Shown piece after piece: positions 48,012 through 57,932 of a stretch of 64,000 nucleotides of DNA. Source of the DNA: Phaeospirillum tilakii (GTDB lineage: Bacteria; Pseudomonadota; Alphaproteobacteria; Rhodospirillales; Magnetospirillaceae). How positions within the stretch are numbered: position 1 is the stretch's first letter; each line of letters opens with the position of its first letter. The stretch covers positions 124,001 through 188,000 of the forward strand of contig NZ_JBHUIY010000003.1 of assembly GCF_042683125.1 (NCBI RefSeq). The letters are read 5' to 3'. The notes under the pieces were generated by a model. That model worked only from the letters and a program-made list of their open reading frames with translations, had not been told where the DNA came from and did no database searches. The translations under genes were made by a program, and so were the position numbers.

Positions 48012-48779
48012 TTGGCGTTGCCCCGGTTCGAAGCCGGCACGGTTTGGCTGGCCGGGGCCGGGCCGGGCGATCCCGGGCTGCTGTCGCTGTTGACCCTGGC
48101 CGGGTTGCGGCGGGCCGACCGGGTGGTGCATGACGCGCTGATCGATCCCCGGGTGTTGGCGCTGGCCGGGCCGGGGGCGGTGCTGGAGGAATGGGGCAAG
48201 CGGGGCGGGCGGGTTTCGCCGCGTCAGGACGCGATCACCGCCCGGCTGATCGAATTGGCCGGGCAGGGGCATCGGGTGTTGCGGCTGAAGGGCGGCGATC
48301 CGCTGGTGTTCGGGCGCGGGGCGGAAGAGGCGTTGGGGCTGGCCGCCGCCGGGGTGCCGTTCCGGCTGGTGCCCGGCATCACCGCCGGCATCGGCGGGCT
48401 GGCCTATGCCGGCATTCCGGTCAGTGCCGGCGGTGTCGCCGGCGGGGTGGCGCTGGTCACCGGGCATGGGCCGGATGGCGCCCTGCCCGACGAGATCGAC
48501 CGGCTGGCGCTGGCGCCGGTGCTGGTGGTCTATATGGGGCTTGGCCATCTCGCCGCGCTGAGCCAGCGGCTGATCGCCGCCGGGCGCGATCCGGCCGAGA
48601 CGGCGGCGCTGGTCGAAGCGGCGGCGACCCCCGGGCAGCGGGTGGTGGAAACAAAGGTCGCGGCGCTGGCCGAGGCGGCGGCGGCGGCCGGGATCAAGGC
48701 CCCGGCGCTGGTGGCGGTCGGGCCGGTGGTGGCGCTGCGGGCGCGGCTCGATTGGTGGCGGCCGGAAACGGAGGGCTGA
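48012..48779 (+). CDS. cobA: Uroporphyrinogen-III C-methyltransferase
   Basis: SAM-dependent double methylation of uroporphyrinogen III to precorrin-2, the branch to cobalamin and siroheme. The 255 residues show VWLAGAGPGDPGLLSLLTLA, RRADRVVHDALID, RLKGGDPLVFGRGAEE, VPGITAGIGGLAYAGIPVS and PVLVVYMGLGHLAAL. The start is unclear: the TTG at 48012 has no ribosome-binding site at proper distance, whereas AAGGAGGG at 47982-47989 points to an in-frame CTG at 47994 (adding LFDLDA). No CysG-type second domain. It precedes a membrane protein and cobB. Confidence 0.9.
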   Translation: MALPRFEAGTVWLAGAGPGDPGLLSLLTLAGLRRADRVVHDALIDPRVLALAGPGAVLEEWGKRGGRVSPRQDAITARLIELAGQGHRVLRLKGGDPLVFGRGAEEALGLAAAGVPFRLVPGITAGIGGLAYAGIPVSAGGVAGGVALVTGHGPDGALPDEIDRLALAPVLVVYMGLGHLAALSQRLIAAGRDPAETAALVEAAATPGQRVVETKVAALAEAAAAAGIKAPALVAVGPVVALRARLDWWRPETEG

Positions 48780-48782
48780 CGG

Positions 48783-49526
48783 ATGCATGGGGCTCACGCC
48801 TTGCCCGGGCTGGCGCTGTGTGGCGATGGGAGCGGGATCGTCTTCGCTCTGTTCGCCGCCGGGCTGATCGGCAGTCTGGCCCATTGCAGCCTGATGTGTG
48901 GGCCGCTGGTGCTGGCCCAGGTGATGGCGCGGCTGGGGGCGATTCCCGCCGGTCCCGGCGGCGAGCTGCGCCGGCTGGCCGGGGCGGCGCTGCTGCCCTA
49001 TCACGCCGGGCGGCTGCTGACCTATGCCGGGCTCGGCGCCCTCGCCGCCGCCGGGGCCGGATTGCTGCGCGATCTGCCGGCGGCGCGGTATGTCGGGGCG
49101 GGATTGCTGGCGCTGGCGGCGCTGCTGCTGGCCCTTCAGGCCCTGCCGCGTGCCGGCGTCGCCGGGTTCGCCGTTATCGGGTTCGGCGGTGGCTGGGCGC
49201 GGCGGCTGGGGCCGCTGCTGGCGGCGCCGACCGGCCGGCGCGGGCTGCTGCTCGGGCTGGCGCTGGGGCTGCTGCCCTGCGGCTTGGTCTATGCCGCGCT
49301 GGCGGCGGCGGCGGCGACGGGGGATCCCGGGCGCGGCGCGCTGGCGATGGCGGCGTTCGGGCTCGGCACCGTGCCGATGCTGGCGGTGATCGCCCTGCTG
49401 GGCGAGGGTCTGGCCGGGCATTGGCGCCAGCGTCTGCGCCGGGTGGCGCCGCTGCTGCTGCTGGTCAATGCCGGCTGGCTGGGGCTGCTGGCGGTCCGGC
49501 TGGCGCTGGGGGAGGGCGGGCCTTGA
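48783..49526 (+). CDS. Sulfite exporter TauE/SafE- or DsbD-like membrane protein
   Basis: A 247-residue protein with about six hydrophobic helices. The conserved FAAGLIGSLAHCSLMCGPLV near the N-terminus and GLALGLLPCGLVYAALAAAA in the second half match the DsbD_2 / UreH-like transmembrane family, whose members handle metals or thiol redox. Its place between cobA and cobB suggests a cobalt-related or redox task (inference only). It starts 4 bases after cobA and overlaps cobB by TTGA. Confidence 0.8.
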   Translation: MHGAHALPGLALCGDGSGIVFALFAAGLIGSLAHCSLMCGPLVLAQVMARLGAIPAGPGGELRRLAGAALLPYHAGRLLTYAGLGALAAAGAGLLRDLPAARYVGAGLLALAALLLALQALPRAGVAGFAVIGFGGGWARRLGPLLAAPTGRRGLLLGLALGLLPCGLVYAALAAAAATGDPGRGALAMAAFGLGTVPMLAVIALLGEGLAGHWRQRLRRVAPLLLLVNAGWLGLLAVRLALGEGGP

Positions 49527-50842
49527 CCGCGCCCGGCCTGATCGTCGCCGCGCCTTCGTCGGGCAGCGGCAAGACCTCGGTGACGCTCGGCCTGTTGCGG
49601 GCGCTGCGGCGGCGCGGGCTGCGGGTGGCCTCGGCCAAGGTCGGCCCCGATTTCATCGACCCCGCCTTTCATGCCGCCGCCAGCGGCCGGCCCTGCCTGT
49701 CGCTTGACGGCTGGGCGATGCGGCCGGCCACCCTGGCCGGGCTGGTGGCCGGGCTGGGCGCCGATGCCGATCTGGTGATCTGCGAGGGGGTGATGGGGCT
49801 GTTCGACGGCGCCCTGGTCGCCCCCGGTCAGCCCGACGGCAGCACCGCCGCGCTGGCGCTGGCGACCGGCTGGCCGGTGCTGCTGGTGATCGACGGGCGG
49901 GGGATGATCGCCTCGGCGGCGGCGGTGCTGGCCGGGTTCGACCGGCTGCGGCCCGGCCCCGGCATCGCCGGGGTGGTGTTCAACCGGGTGCGCAGCCCGC
50001 GCGCGGCGGCGGCGATCGCCGCCGCCAGCCGCGCCGCCTGCCCCGAGGTGGTCCAGCTCGGCACGGTGCCGCCGCTGAGCGGGCTCGAACTGGACAGCCG
50101 CCATCTCGGTCTGGTCCAGGCGGCGGAACATGCCGATCTTGAGGCCCGGCTCGACGCCACCGCCGAGCGGCTGGCCGAGGCGCTCGACCTCGACGCCCTG
50201 ATCGCGCTGGCCCGCCCGTCCTGTTTGACCGCCCCGCCCCCCTGCCCGCTGCCGCCGCTCGGCCAGCGCATCGCCTATGCCAGCGATCTGGCCTGTGCCT
50301 TCGCCTATCCCGCCACCCTGGCCGGCTGGCGCGCCGCCGGAGCCGAACTGCTGCCCTTCTCCCCGCTGGCCGACCAATCCCCCGACCCCAGCGCCGACGC
50401 GGTCTACCTGCCGGGCGGCTACCCCGAACTGCACCCCGCCCGCCTCGCCGCCAACCATGTCTTCCTGTCGGGCGTGCGCGCCGCCGCCGCGCGTGGGGCG
50501 GCGGTGTTCGGCGAATGCGGCGGCTATATCCTGCTGGGACGGGGGCTGGAGGACCAGGACGGCACCCGCCATGCGTTCCTCGGCCTGCTGGGCCTGGAAA
50601 CCTCGTTCGCCCGCCCGCGCCTGCATCTCGGCTACCGCCAAGCGGCGACGCGGACCGCCGGCCCGCTCGGCCCGGCCGGCGCCGCCTTTCGCGGCCACGA
50701 ATTCCACTACGCCCGAATTTTGTCCGAGCAGGGCCCCCCGCTGTTCACGATCCAGGGCGCCGATGGCGGCGACCTCGGCACCTGCGGCCTGACCGACGGC
50801 CGGGTGGCGGGCTCCTTCGTCCACCTGATCGACCAGGCTTAA
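49523..50842 (+). CDS. cobB: Cobyrinate a,c-diamide synthase
   Basis: ATP- and glutamine-dependent amidation of the a and c side chains of (hydrogeno)byrinate. The 439 residues have the P-loop VAAPSSGSGKTSVTLGLLRA near 6-25, KVGPDFIDPAFHAAASGRPC, CEGVMGLFDG and a C-terminal class I glutaminase domain with YLPGGYPELHPARLAAN, the cysteine in VFGECGGYILLG, and GHEFHYARI with its histidine. TTG start at 49523 overlapping the upstream stop. Whether the route is aerobic or anaerobic cannot be told from these two genes. Confidence 0.94.
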   Translation: MTAPGLIVAAPSSGSGKTSVTLGLLRALRRRGLRVASAKVGPDFIDPAFHAAASGRPCLSLDGWAMRPATLAGLVAGLGADADLVICEGVMGLFDGALVAPGQPDGSTAALALATGWPVLLVIDGRGMIASAAAVLAGFDRLRPGPGIAGVVFNRVRSPRAAAAIAAASRAACPEVVQLGTVPPLSGLELDSRHLGLVQAAEHADLEARLDATAERLAEALDLDALIALARPSCLTAPPPCPLPPLGQRIAYASDLACAFAYPATLAGWRAAGAELLPFSPLADQSPDPSADAVYLPGGYPELHPARLAANHVFLSGVRAAAARGAAVFGECGGYILLGRGLEDQDGTRHAFLGLLGLETSFARPRLHLGYRQAATRTAGPLGPAGAAFRGHEFHYARILSEQGPPLFTIQGADGGDLGTCGLTDGRVAGSFVHLIDQA

Positions 50843-50849
50843 AACCAAA

Positions 50850-50896
50850 GGGTTCCAAGGGCCTTGCGGCCCTTGGCGGGTGCGGGCAGAGCCCGC
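50850..50896. repeat. Family A repeat (reverse)
   Basis: GGGTTCC, CCAAGGGCC-TTGC-GGCCCTTGG and GCGGGC-AGA-GCCCGC fill the 56-base gap between the convergent cobB and lolA genes. The repeat runs to within two bases of the lolA stop codon. Confidence 0.87.
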
Positions 50897-50898
50897 GT

Positions 50899-51555
50899 TT
50901 AATTGAGATTCATCTGCGGCTTGGCGAATTTGGGATCGACGAACTGGAACAGCTTGGGATCGAGGCTGACTCCGGTGCGGACGTCGAACAGCGAGACGGT
51001 GGTGACCTGATGCTGGGCGTCGCGGACCTGCCACTGCTTCAGCTCGAACGGGTGGTCGGAGAACACCAGGGTGATCTCGCCCGAGGCGGGGTCCTCGGAT
51101 TCGACCGCCGAGATCCGCACCACGCCGGGCAGGCGGGAAACGCGGGTGACGGTGACCTCGCCGCCGGTAAGGCGGAGGTTGGGCTGGACCAGCACGCCGG
51201 CCGGGGTCTGGCCGAGCGGGACGTAGCTGGGGTCGCCCAGTTCGCGGTCGTAGACGATCAGGAAGGTGCCGTCGGCGACCACCAGCAGCGGGCTGGGCGG
51301 ATCATATTGCAGGCGCAGCCGGCCCGGCCGCGACAGATAGGCGTCGCCCTCGGCGGCGGCGCCGTTGGGCGAGCTTTGCAGGAAGCGGGCTTTGAGGGTG
51401 GTGACGGCGTTGAGATAGGCCTCGGCGCGGGCGATGTCGGCCTTGTCCTCGGCCGACAGCACCGCCGGCTTGGGGTCGGCCGCGCGCGCCGGGGCGGCGG
51501 CCAGCAGCGCCAGCGTCAGCGCCGCGAAAATCACTCGATAGCTGGCCCGGATCAT
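50899..51555 (-). CDS. lolA: Outer-membrane lipoprotein carrier protein LolA
   Basis: Periplasmic chaperone bringing lipoproteins from LolCDE to the outer membrane. The 218 residues start with a Sec signal peptide (SYRVIFAALTLALLAAAPAR and cleavage near ARA-ADP), then LNAVTTLKARFLQSSPNG, AYLSRPGRLRLQYDPPSPLL and LFDVRTGVSLDPKLFQFVDP. It is downstream of ftsK on the same strand, the usual order in many Proteobacteria. It is distinct from the LolA-like carrier in the polyene operon. Confidence 0.93.
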   Translation of the reverse strand: MIRASYRVIFAALTLALLAAAPARAADPKPAVLSAEDKADIARAEAYLNAVTTLKARFLQSSPNGAAAEGDAYLSRPGRLRLQYDPPSPLLVVADGTFLIVYDRELGDPSYVPLGQTPAGVLVQPNLRLTGGEVTVTRVSRLPGVVRISAVESEDPASGEITLVFSDHPFELKQWQVRDAQHQVTTVSLFDVRTGVSLDPKLFQFVDPKFAKPQMNLN

Positions 51556-51581
51556 GGGGCGTTGCCTTTCTCGTCAGGGAG

Positions 51582-53945
51582 CTAATATTCGCCGCCGCGG
51601 GCGAGCACCTCGCGTTTGCCGACATGGTTGGGGCGGCTGACCACCCCTTCGGCCTCCATCCGCTCGATCAGGCGGGCGGCGCGGTTATAGCCGATCTGAA
51701 GGTGGCGCTGCACGAAACTGGTCGAGGCCTTGCCCTCGCGGGTCACCAGCGCCACCGCCTGATCGTAGAGATCGTCGCCCGAACCGCCGCCGCCGCCGCC
51801 GGCCTCGGCCACCGGCTCTTCCTCGGTCACCGCCTCGACATAGCAGGGTTCGCCCTGGCCGCGCAGGAATTCGACCACCCGCTCGACCTCGGTGTCGGAA
51901 ACGAACGGGCCGTGGACGCGGGTGATGCGGCCGCCCGCCGCCATGTAGAGCATGTCGCCCTGGCCGAGCAATTGCTCCGCCCCCTGTTCGCCGAGGATGG
52001 TGCGGCTGTCGATCTTCGAGGTGACCTGGAACGAGATGCGGGTGGGGAAATTGGCCTTGATCGTGCCGGTGATGACATCGACCGACGGGCGCTGGGTCGC
52101 CATGATCAGATGGATGCCGGCGGCGCGGGCCATCTGGGCGAGGCGCTGCACCGCCGCCTCGATCTCCTTGCCGGCGACCAGCATCAGGTCGGCCATCTCG
52201 TCGACGATGATGACGATGAAGGGCAGGGGTTCGAGCGCCAGGGTCTGGTTCTCGTAGAGCGGCTTGCCGGTCTCGGGGTCGAAGCCGACCTGGACGGTGC
52301 GGGTCAGCACCTCGCCCCGGCCGCGCGCTTCGAGCAGGCGGTTGTTGTAGCCGGCGATGTTGCGCACGCCGAGCTGGCTCATCGCCCGGTAGCGGTCCTC
52401 CATCTCGCGCACCGCCCATTTGAGGGCCAGCACCGCCTTGGGCGGCTCGGTCACCACCGGGGCCAGCAGATGGGGGATGCCGTCATAGACCGACAGTTCG
52501 AGCATCTTGGGGTCGATCATGATCAGCCGGCATTCCTCCGGCGCCAGCCGGTAGAGCAGCGACAGGATCATGGTGTTGACTGCCACCGACTTGCCCGAGC
52601 CGGTGGTGCCGGCGATCAGCAGGTGGGGCATGCGGGCGAGATCGACCATCACCGGCCCGCCGCCGATATCCTTGCCCAGCACCAGGGTCAGCCGCGACGG
52701 CACCTGGGCGAATTGTTCGGATTCGAGCAGTTCGCGCAGATAGACGGTCTCGCGCCGGGTGTTGGGCAGCTCGATGCCGATCACGCTGCGGCCGGGGATG
52801 GTGGCGATGCGGACCGACAGCGCGCTCATCGAGCGGGCGATGTCGTCGGCCAGCCCGATCACCCGGCTGGTCTTGGTGCCGGGGGCCGGCTCCAGTTCGT
52901 ACAGCGTCACCACCGGGCCGGGGCGGACCTTGACCACCTTGCCGTTGACGCCGAAATCCTCCAGCACCGCTTCGAGCATGCGGGCATTGTGGGCCAGCCC
53001 CTCCTGGGTCTGGCGCTGGCCGCCCTGGTCGGGGGTCGGCGACAGCAGCCCGAGCGGCGGCAGTTCGTGGGTTCCGGCCGGCGGCGGCGCCGGGGCGGCG
53101 CGGGGCGGGGCCGGGCGGGAGGAGACCGGAATCGGCGGCTCGTCCTCTTCGGCCTCGGCCTCGAACCCGTCGGGATCGGGCGGCTCGGTCGCGAAGGGCG
53201 GCGGCTCGTCCCCCGGTTCGGCGCGGGGGGCGGGGGCCTGCGGCATCGTTGCCCGGCGCGGCGCCCGGTTGGGCAGGGTGCGGGCCACCGGCGCGCCACG
53301 CCGGGCCGGGATCACCAGCAGCACCAGCCGCAGCAGGGTGCCGGGCAGGCGGCCGAACACGCCGCGCCATTCGCCCGGCGACAGGCCGATCGTCACCAGC
53401 AGCAGGCCGAGCGCCAGCAGGCCGGCCAGCGGCCCGACGATGTCGGCGCCGAGGCTGCCGGGCAGCAGCCCGCCGACTCCCTCGACGATCAGGCGGCCGA
53501 GCGCGCCGCCCGGGCCGGCCGGCAATTGATCGGGATCGCCGCCGGGCAGGGTGGCCAGCCCGACCGCGAGGCTCAGCATCGCCAGCGGCAGCAGCATCAG
53601 CCGGGGCGCCCAGCTTTTCGGCGGGGTGGCCCGCACCAGCAGCACCACCCCCCAGGCCAGCATCGCCGCCACCAGCGCGCCGCCGCCCCAGCCCACCGTC
53701 TGCAACAGCAGGTCGGCCAGCATTGCGCCGGGGCGGCCGAGCAGGTTGCGCACCGGGCCGTCGGCGGCGGTGTCGATGCTGGGATCGTGCGGATCGGCGG
53801 TGGCGAGGATCGCGGCCAGCGTCAGCGCGAGCAGGATCAGCACCCCGCCGCCGGCCTGGAACAGGCGGCGGCGCAGGAACTCGATCGAGCCGCGCGGCAG
53901 GAAGCCGGCGCGGCCGCGGGTCGAGCGGGCGGGGGCCGCCGCCAT
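51582..53945 (-). CDS. ftsK: DNA translocase FtsK
   Basis: Septum-anchored motor that moves the terminus DNA during division. The 787 residues have four hydrophobic helices in the first 175, a Pro/Glu-rich linker (about 225-300), then the motor: LYELEPAPGTKTSRVIGLAD, Walker A GTTGSGKSVAVN near 446, LIMIDPKMLELSVYDGIPHL, Walker B FIVIIVDEMADLML, RPSVDVITGTIKANFPTRIS and the C-terminal winged-helix gamma domain (VQRHLQIGYNRAARLIERME). Its stop lies 26 bases before lolA. Confidence 0.96.
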   Translation of the reverse strand: MAAAPARSTRGRAGFLPRGSIEFLRRRLFQAGGGVLILLALTLAAILATADPHDPSIDTAADGPVRNLLGRPGAMLADLLLQTVGWGGGALVAAMLAWGVVLLVRATPPKSWAPRLMLLPLAMLSLAVGLATLPGGDPDQLPAGPGGALGRLIVEGVGGLLPGSLGADIVGPLAGLLALGLLLVTIGLSPGEWRGVFGRLPGTLLRLVLLVIPARRGAPVARTLPNRAPRRATMPQAPAPRAEPGDEPPPFATEPPDPDGFEAEAEEDEPPIPVSSRPAPPRAAPAPPPAGTHELPPLGLLSPTPDQGGQRQTQEGLAHNARMLEAVLEDFGVNGKVVKVRPGPVVTLYELEPAPGTKTSRVIGLADDIARSMSALSVRIATIPGRSVIGIELPNTRRETVYLRELLESEQFAQVPSRLTLVLGKDIGGGPVMVDLARMPHLLIAGTTGSGKSVAVNTMILSLLYRLAPEECRLIMIDPKMLELSVYDGIPHLLAPVVTEPPKAVLALKWAVREMEDRYRAMSQLGVRNIAGYNNRLLEARGRGEVLTRTVQVGFDPETGKPLYENQTLALEPLPFIVIIVDEMADLMLVAGKEIEAAVQRLAQMARAAGIHLIMATQRPSVDVITGTIKANFPTRISFQVTSKIDSRTILGEQGAEQLLGQGDMLYMAAGGRITRVHGPFVSDTEVERVVEFLRGQGEPCYVEAVTEEEPVAEAGGGGGGSGDDLYDQAVALVTREGKASTSFVQRHLQIGYNRAARLIERMEAEGVVSRPNHVGKREVLARGGEY

Positions 53946-53949
53946 CGGC

Positions 53950-55149
53950 CTAGGCGCCGAGCAGGGCGGCGAGGCGGGTCAGCGCCGCTTCGGTGGTGGC
54001 GGGGTCATGCACCAGCGCGACCCGGATGAAGCGCTGGCCGGGATTGACGCCGTCGGCGCCGGTGCCGGCGAGATAGGCGCCGGGCAGCACCCGGATCCGC
54101 GCCTCCTGCCACAGGCGTTTGGCCGCCGCCTCGCCGTCGCCGACATCGAGCCAGAGGAAAAAGCCGCCCTCGGGCCGGGCGAAGCCGAACCGGCCGCCCA
54201 GCAGCCGTTCGGCCGCGTCGATCTTGGTGCGATAGAGGGCCCGGTTGGCCTCGACATGGGCCTCGTCCCGCCACAGCGCGGTGGCCACCGCCAGCACCGG
54301 CAGCGGCGTTGCCGCCCCGCCATAGGAGCGCAGCCGGGCGAAGGCGGCGATCACCGTCTCGTCGCCGGCGACGAAGCCGGAGCGCAGGCCGGGCAGGCTG
54401 GAACGCTTCGACAGCGAATTGAACACCACCACATGCGACAGGCCCTCGCCCATCGCGGCGCAGACCTCAAGCGCGCCGGGCGGGGGGGCGCGGTCCCAGA
54501 TCTCGGAATAGCATTCGTCGGCGGCGAGGACGAAGCCGTGGCGCCGCGCGGTGGCGATGGTGCGTTTCAGCAGTTCGGCCGAGGCGACCCGGCCCTGTGG
54601 GTTGGCCGGGCTGCACAGATAGGCCAGCGCCACCCGGTCGAGCAAAGCCGGCGGCAGGGTCGAATAATCGGGCAGGCCGGTCGGGCCGCCGGCGCCGGGC
54701 ACGAATACCGGCTCGGCCCCGGCCATCACCGCCGCCCCGGCATAGACCTGATAGAACGGATTGGGCAGCAGCACCACCGGGCGCGAGCCGTCGCGGCGGC
54801 GGCCGCACACCGTCTGGGCGATCAGGAACAGCGCCTCGCGGGTGCCGGCCACCGGCAGCACCGCCCGCTCGGGATCGATCAGATCGGCCGGCAGGGCATA
54901 GCGCCGGGTCAGCCAGCCGGCCACGGCGGCGCGGAAATCGGCGGTGCCGGCGGCGGGCGGGTATTTGTTCCATTTGCCGGCCTCGGCGGCGAGGATTTCG
55001 GCGGTCTGGGGCGGCGGCGCGTGCTGCGGCTCGCCGATCGACATCACCACCGCGTCGGGGCCGGCCGGCGCGCCCAGCAGGGCATTGAGCCGGGCAAACG
55101 GATAGTCCGGCAACAGATCGAGACGGGTATCGAGCAGCAATGGTTTCAC
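53950..55149 (-). CDS. Pyridoxal-phosphate aminotransferase, probably succinyldiaminopimelate transaminase
   Basis: Class I/II aminotransferase of 399 residues. PDYPFARLNALLGAP near the start, IGEPQHAPPP, NPFYQVYAGAAVMAGA, LCSPANPQGRVAS, ADECYSEIWD with the PLP-binding Asp/Tyr, the Schiff-base lysine in FNSLSKRSSLPGLRSGF, and the carboxylate-binding arginine in RFIRVALVHD. The N-terminal PDYPFARL pattern is typical of alphaproteobacterial DapC-annotated enzymes of lysine/peptidoglycan synthesis. GTG start at 55149. It is 4 bases upstream of ftsK. Confidence 0.85.
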   Translation of the reverse strand: MKPLLLDTRLDLLPDYPFARLNALLGAPAGPDAVVMSIGEPQHAPPPQTAEILAAEAGKWNKYPPAAGTADFRAAVAGWLTRRYALPADLIDPERAVLPVAGTREALFLIAQTVCGRRRDGSRPVVLLPNPFYQVYAGAAVMAGAEPVFVPGAGGPTGLPDYSTLPPALLDRVALAYLCSPANPQGRVASAELLKRTIATARRHGFVLAADECYSEIWDRAPPPGALEVCAAMGEGLSHVVVFNSLSKRSSLPGLRSGFVAGDETVIAAFARLRSYGGAATPLPVLAVATALWRDEAHVEANRALYRTKIDAAERLLGGRFGFARPEGGFFLWLDVGDGEAAAKRLWQEARIRVLPGAYLAGTGADGVNPGQRFIRVALVHDPATTEAALTRLAALLGA

Positions 55150-55232
55150 CTGGGCCCCCCGGCGTCAAAAACGAACGGAGCGACTATCTTTACGCCTTTC
55201 CCCGCGGGTCGCCCAGGGGCGGCGGCGGAAGG

Positions 55233-55279
55233 GTGGGCTCCGCCCACACCCGCCAAGGGCCGCAAGGCCCTTGGATCCC
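55233..55279. repeat. Family A repeat
   Basis: Forward copy with GTGGGC-TCC-GCCCAC, CCAAGGGCC/GGCCCTTGG and ATCCC, between the lepA stop and the aminotransferase start. It is followed by CATCAATGGGTCGGGTGGG, a trace of the long-form flank. Confidence 0.87.
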
Positions 55280-55297
55280 ATCAATGGGTCGGGTGGG

Positions 55298-57100
<1,803 letters not shown>

Positions 57101-57193
57101 GGCGGCCGATTATCCTCGATAACCGGCGGACCATAAAGCCCGCCACCGGTTTTGGGAAGTAGCGCGATGGTGGCGCAGCGGTTCTCGAAAACT

Positions 57194-57302
57194 CTTGGGC
57201 TTTCGCCCAAACCCAACCGGGGCGATGCCCCGGACCCTCTTTTTACAAAAAGGGAAGGGGGTTTGGGGCATCGCCCCAAGCGGGTGCGGGCGGCAGCCCG
57301 CC
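57194..57302. repeat. Inverted pair of family B repeats
   Basis: Left unit: TTGGGC-TTTC-GCCCAA, CCGGGGC-GAT-GCCCCGG, ACCCTC and TTTTTA. Right unit: AAAAAGGG, GGTTTGGGGC-ATC-GCCCCAAG and GCGGGC-GGCA-GCCCGC. The two units face each other around TTTTTACAAAAA. It lies between the lepA start and the end of the 57329 gene. Confidence 0.75.
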
Positions 57303-57328
57303 AAAAGGAGATTGGTGGAGCGCGCGGC

Positions 57329-57859
57329 TTACCGTCCGCTCGGCACCCAGTCCGACCAGCCGCCGCCGGCCAGCGGCGAGCGGCAGAAGCCGAGGCTCCA
57401 CGACTGGGTGCTGACCTTGGGATGGACCGAATTGAAGGTGAACTGGCCGTCCTTGATCGCCGGCAGCTCTTCCGACGCGGTCGCGGTGACGGTATTGTCG
57501 AAGCAGTCCTGGGTCTCGGTGCTGTCGTGCCGGGTGGTGCGGACGCTGACGCGGTAGGTGGCGTGCTTGTCCTCGGCGCTGGCCTCCGAGCTTTTGCCCG
57601 GGCCGCTGTCGTCGAGGTTCGACATCCGGCTGCGGATCGCCTTCAGCGCCAGTTCCTTGACCACCCCGCTCGACAGCCGGTTGGCCGGTCCGTTGGCGGC
57701 GGCGTAGAAGGCATCGACCTGGGCGAAGGTGTGTTCGACCACCGCCACCGGCACCCGGGTTTCGCGGGCGACGTCGGAGGCGTCGGAGGCCAGGGCCGGC
57801 GCGGCCGACAGGGTCAGCGCCGCCGCCAGCGGCATCAGGCGAAGGGAGTGCGGGAGCAT
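57329..57859 (-). CDS. Hypothetical secreted protein
   Basis: A 176-residue protein of no family I recognise. It has a clear Sec signal peptide (RLMPLAAALTLSAAPALA) and a mature domain with HTFAQVDAFYAAANGPANRL, KHATYRVSVRTTRHDSTETQ and DCFDNTVTATASEELPAI, with two cysteines (QDCFDN and LGFCRSP) that could form one disulfide. AAGGAGG precedes the ATG. It stands alone, divergent from the photolyase gene. Probably periplasmic. Confidence 0.75.
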   Translation of the reverse strand: MLPHSLRLMPLAAALTLSAAPALASDASDVARETRVPVAVVEHTFAQVDAFYAAANGPANRLSSGVVKELALKAIRSRMSNLDDSGPGKSSEASAEDKHATYRVSVRTTRHDSTETQDCFDNTVTATASEELPAIKDGQFTFNSVHPKVSTQSWSLGFCRSPLAGGGWSDWVPSGR

Positions 57860-57932
57860 CGGGCATCCTCCTTGCGGCAGCCGGGTTCGGCTGCGGAAAT
57901 CTGCGCCCCGACTTTGACGAAGGAACCCCGCG

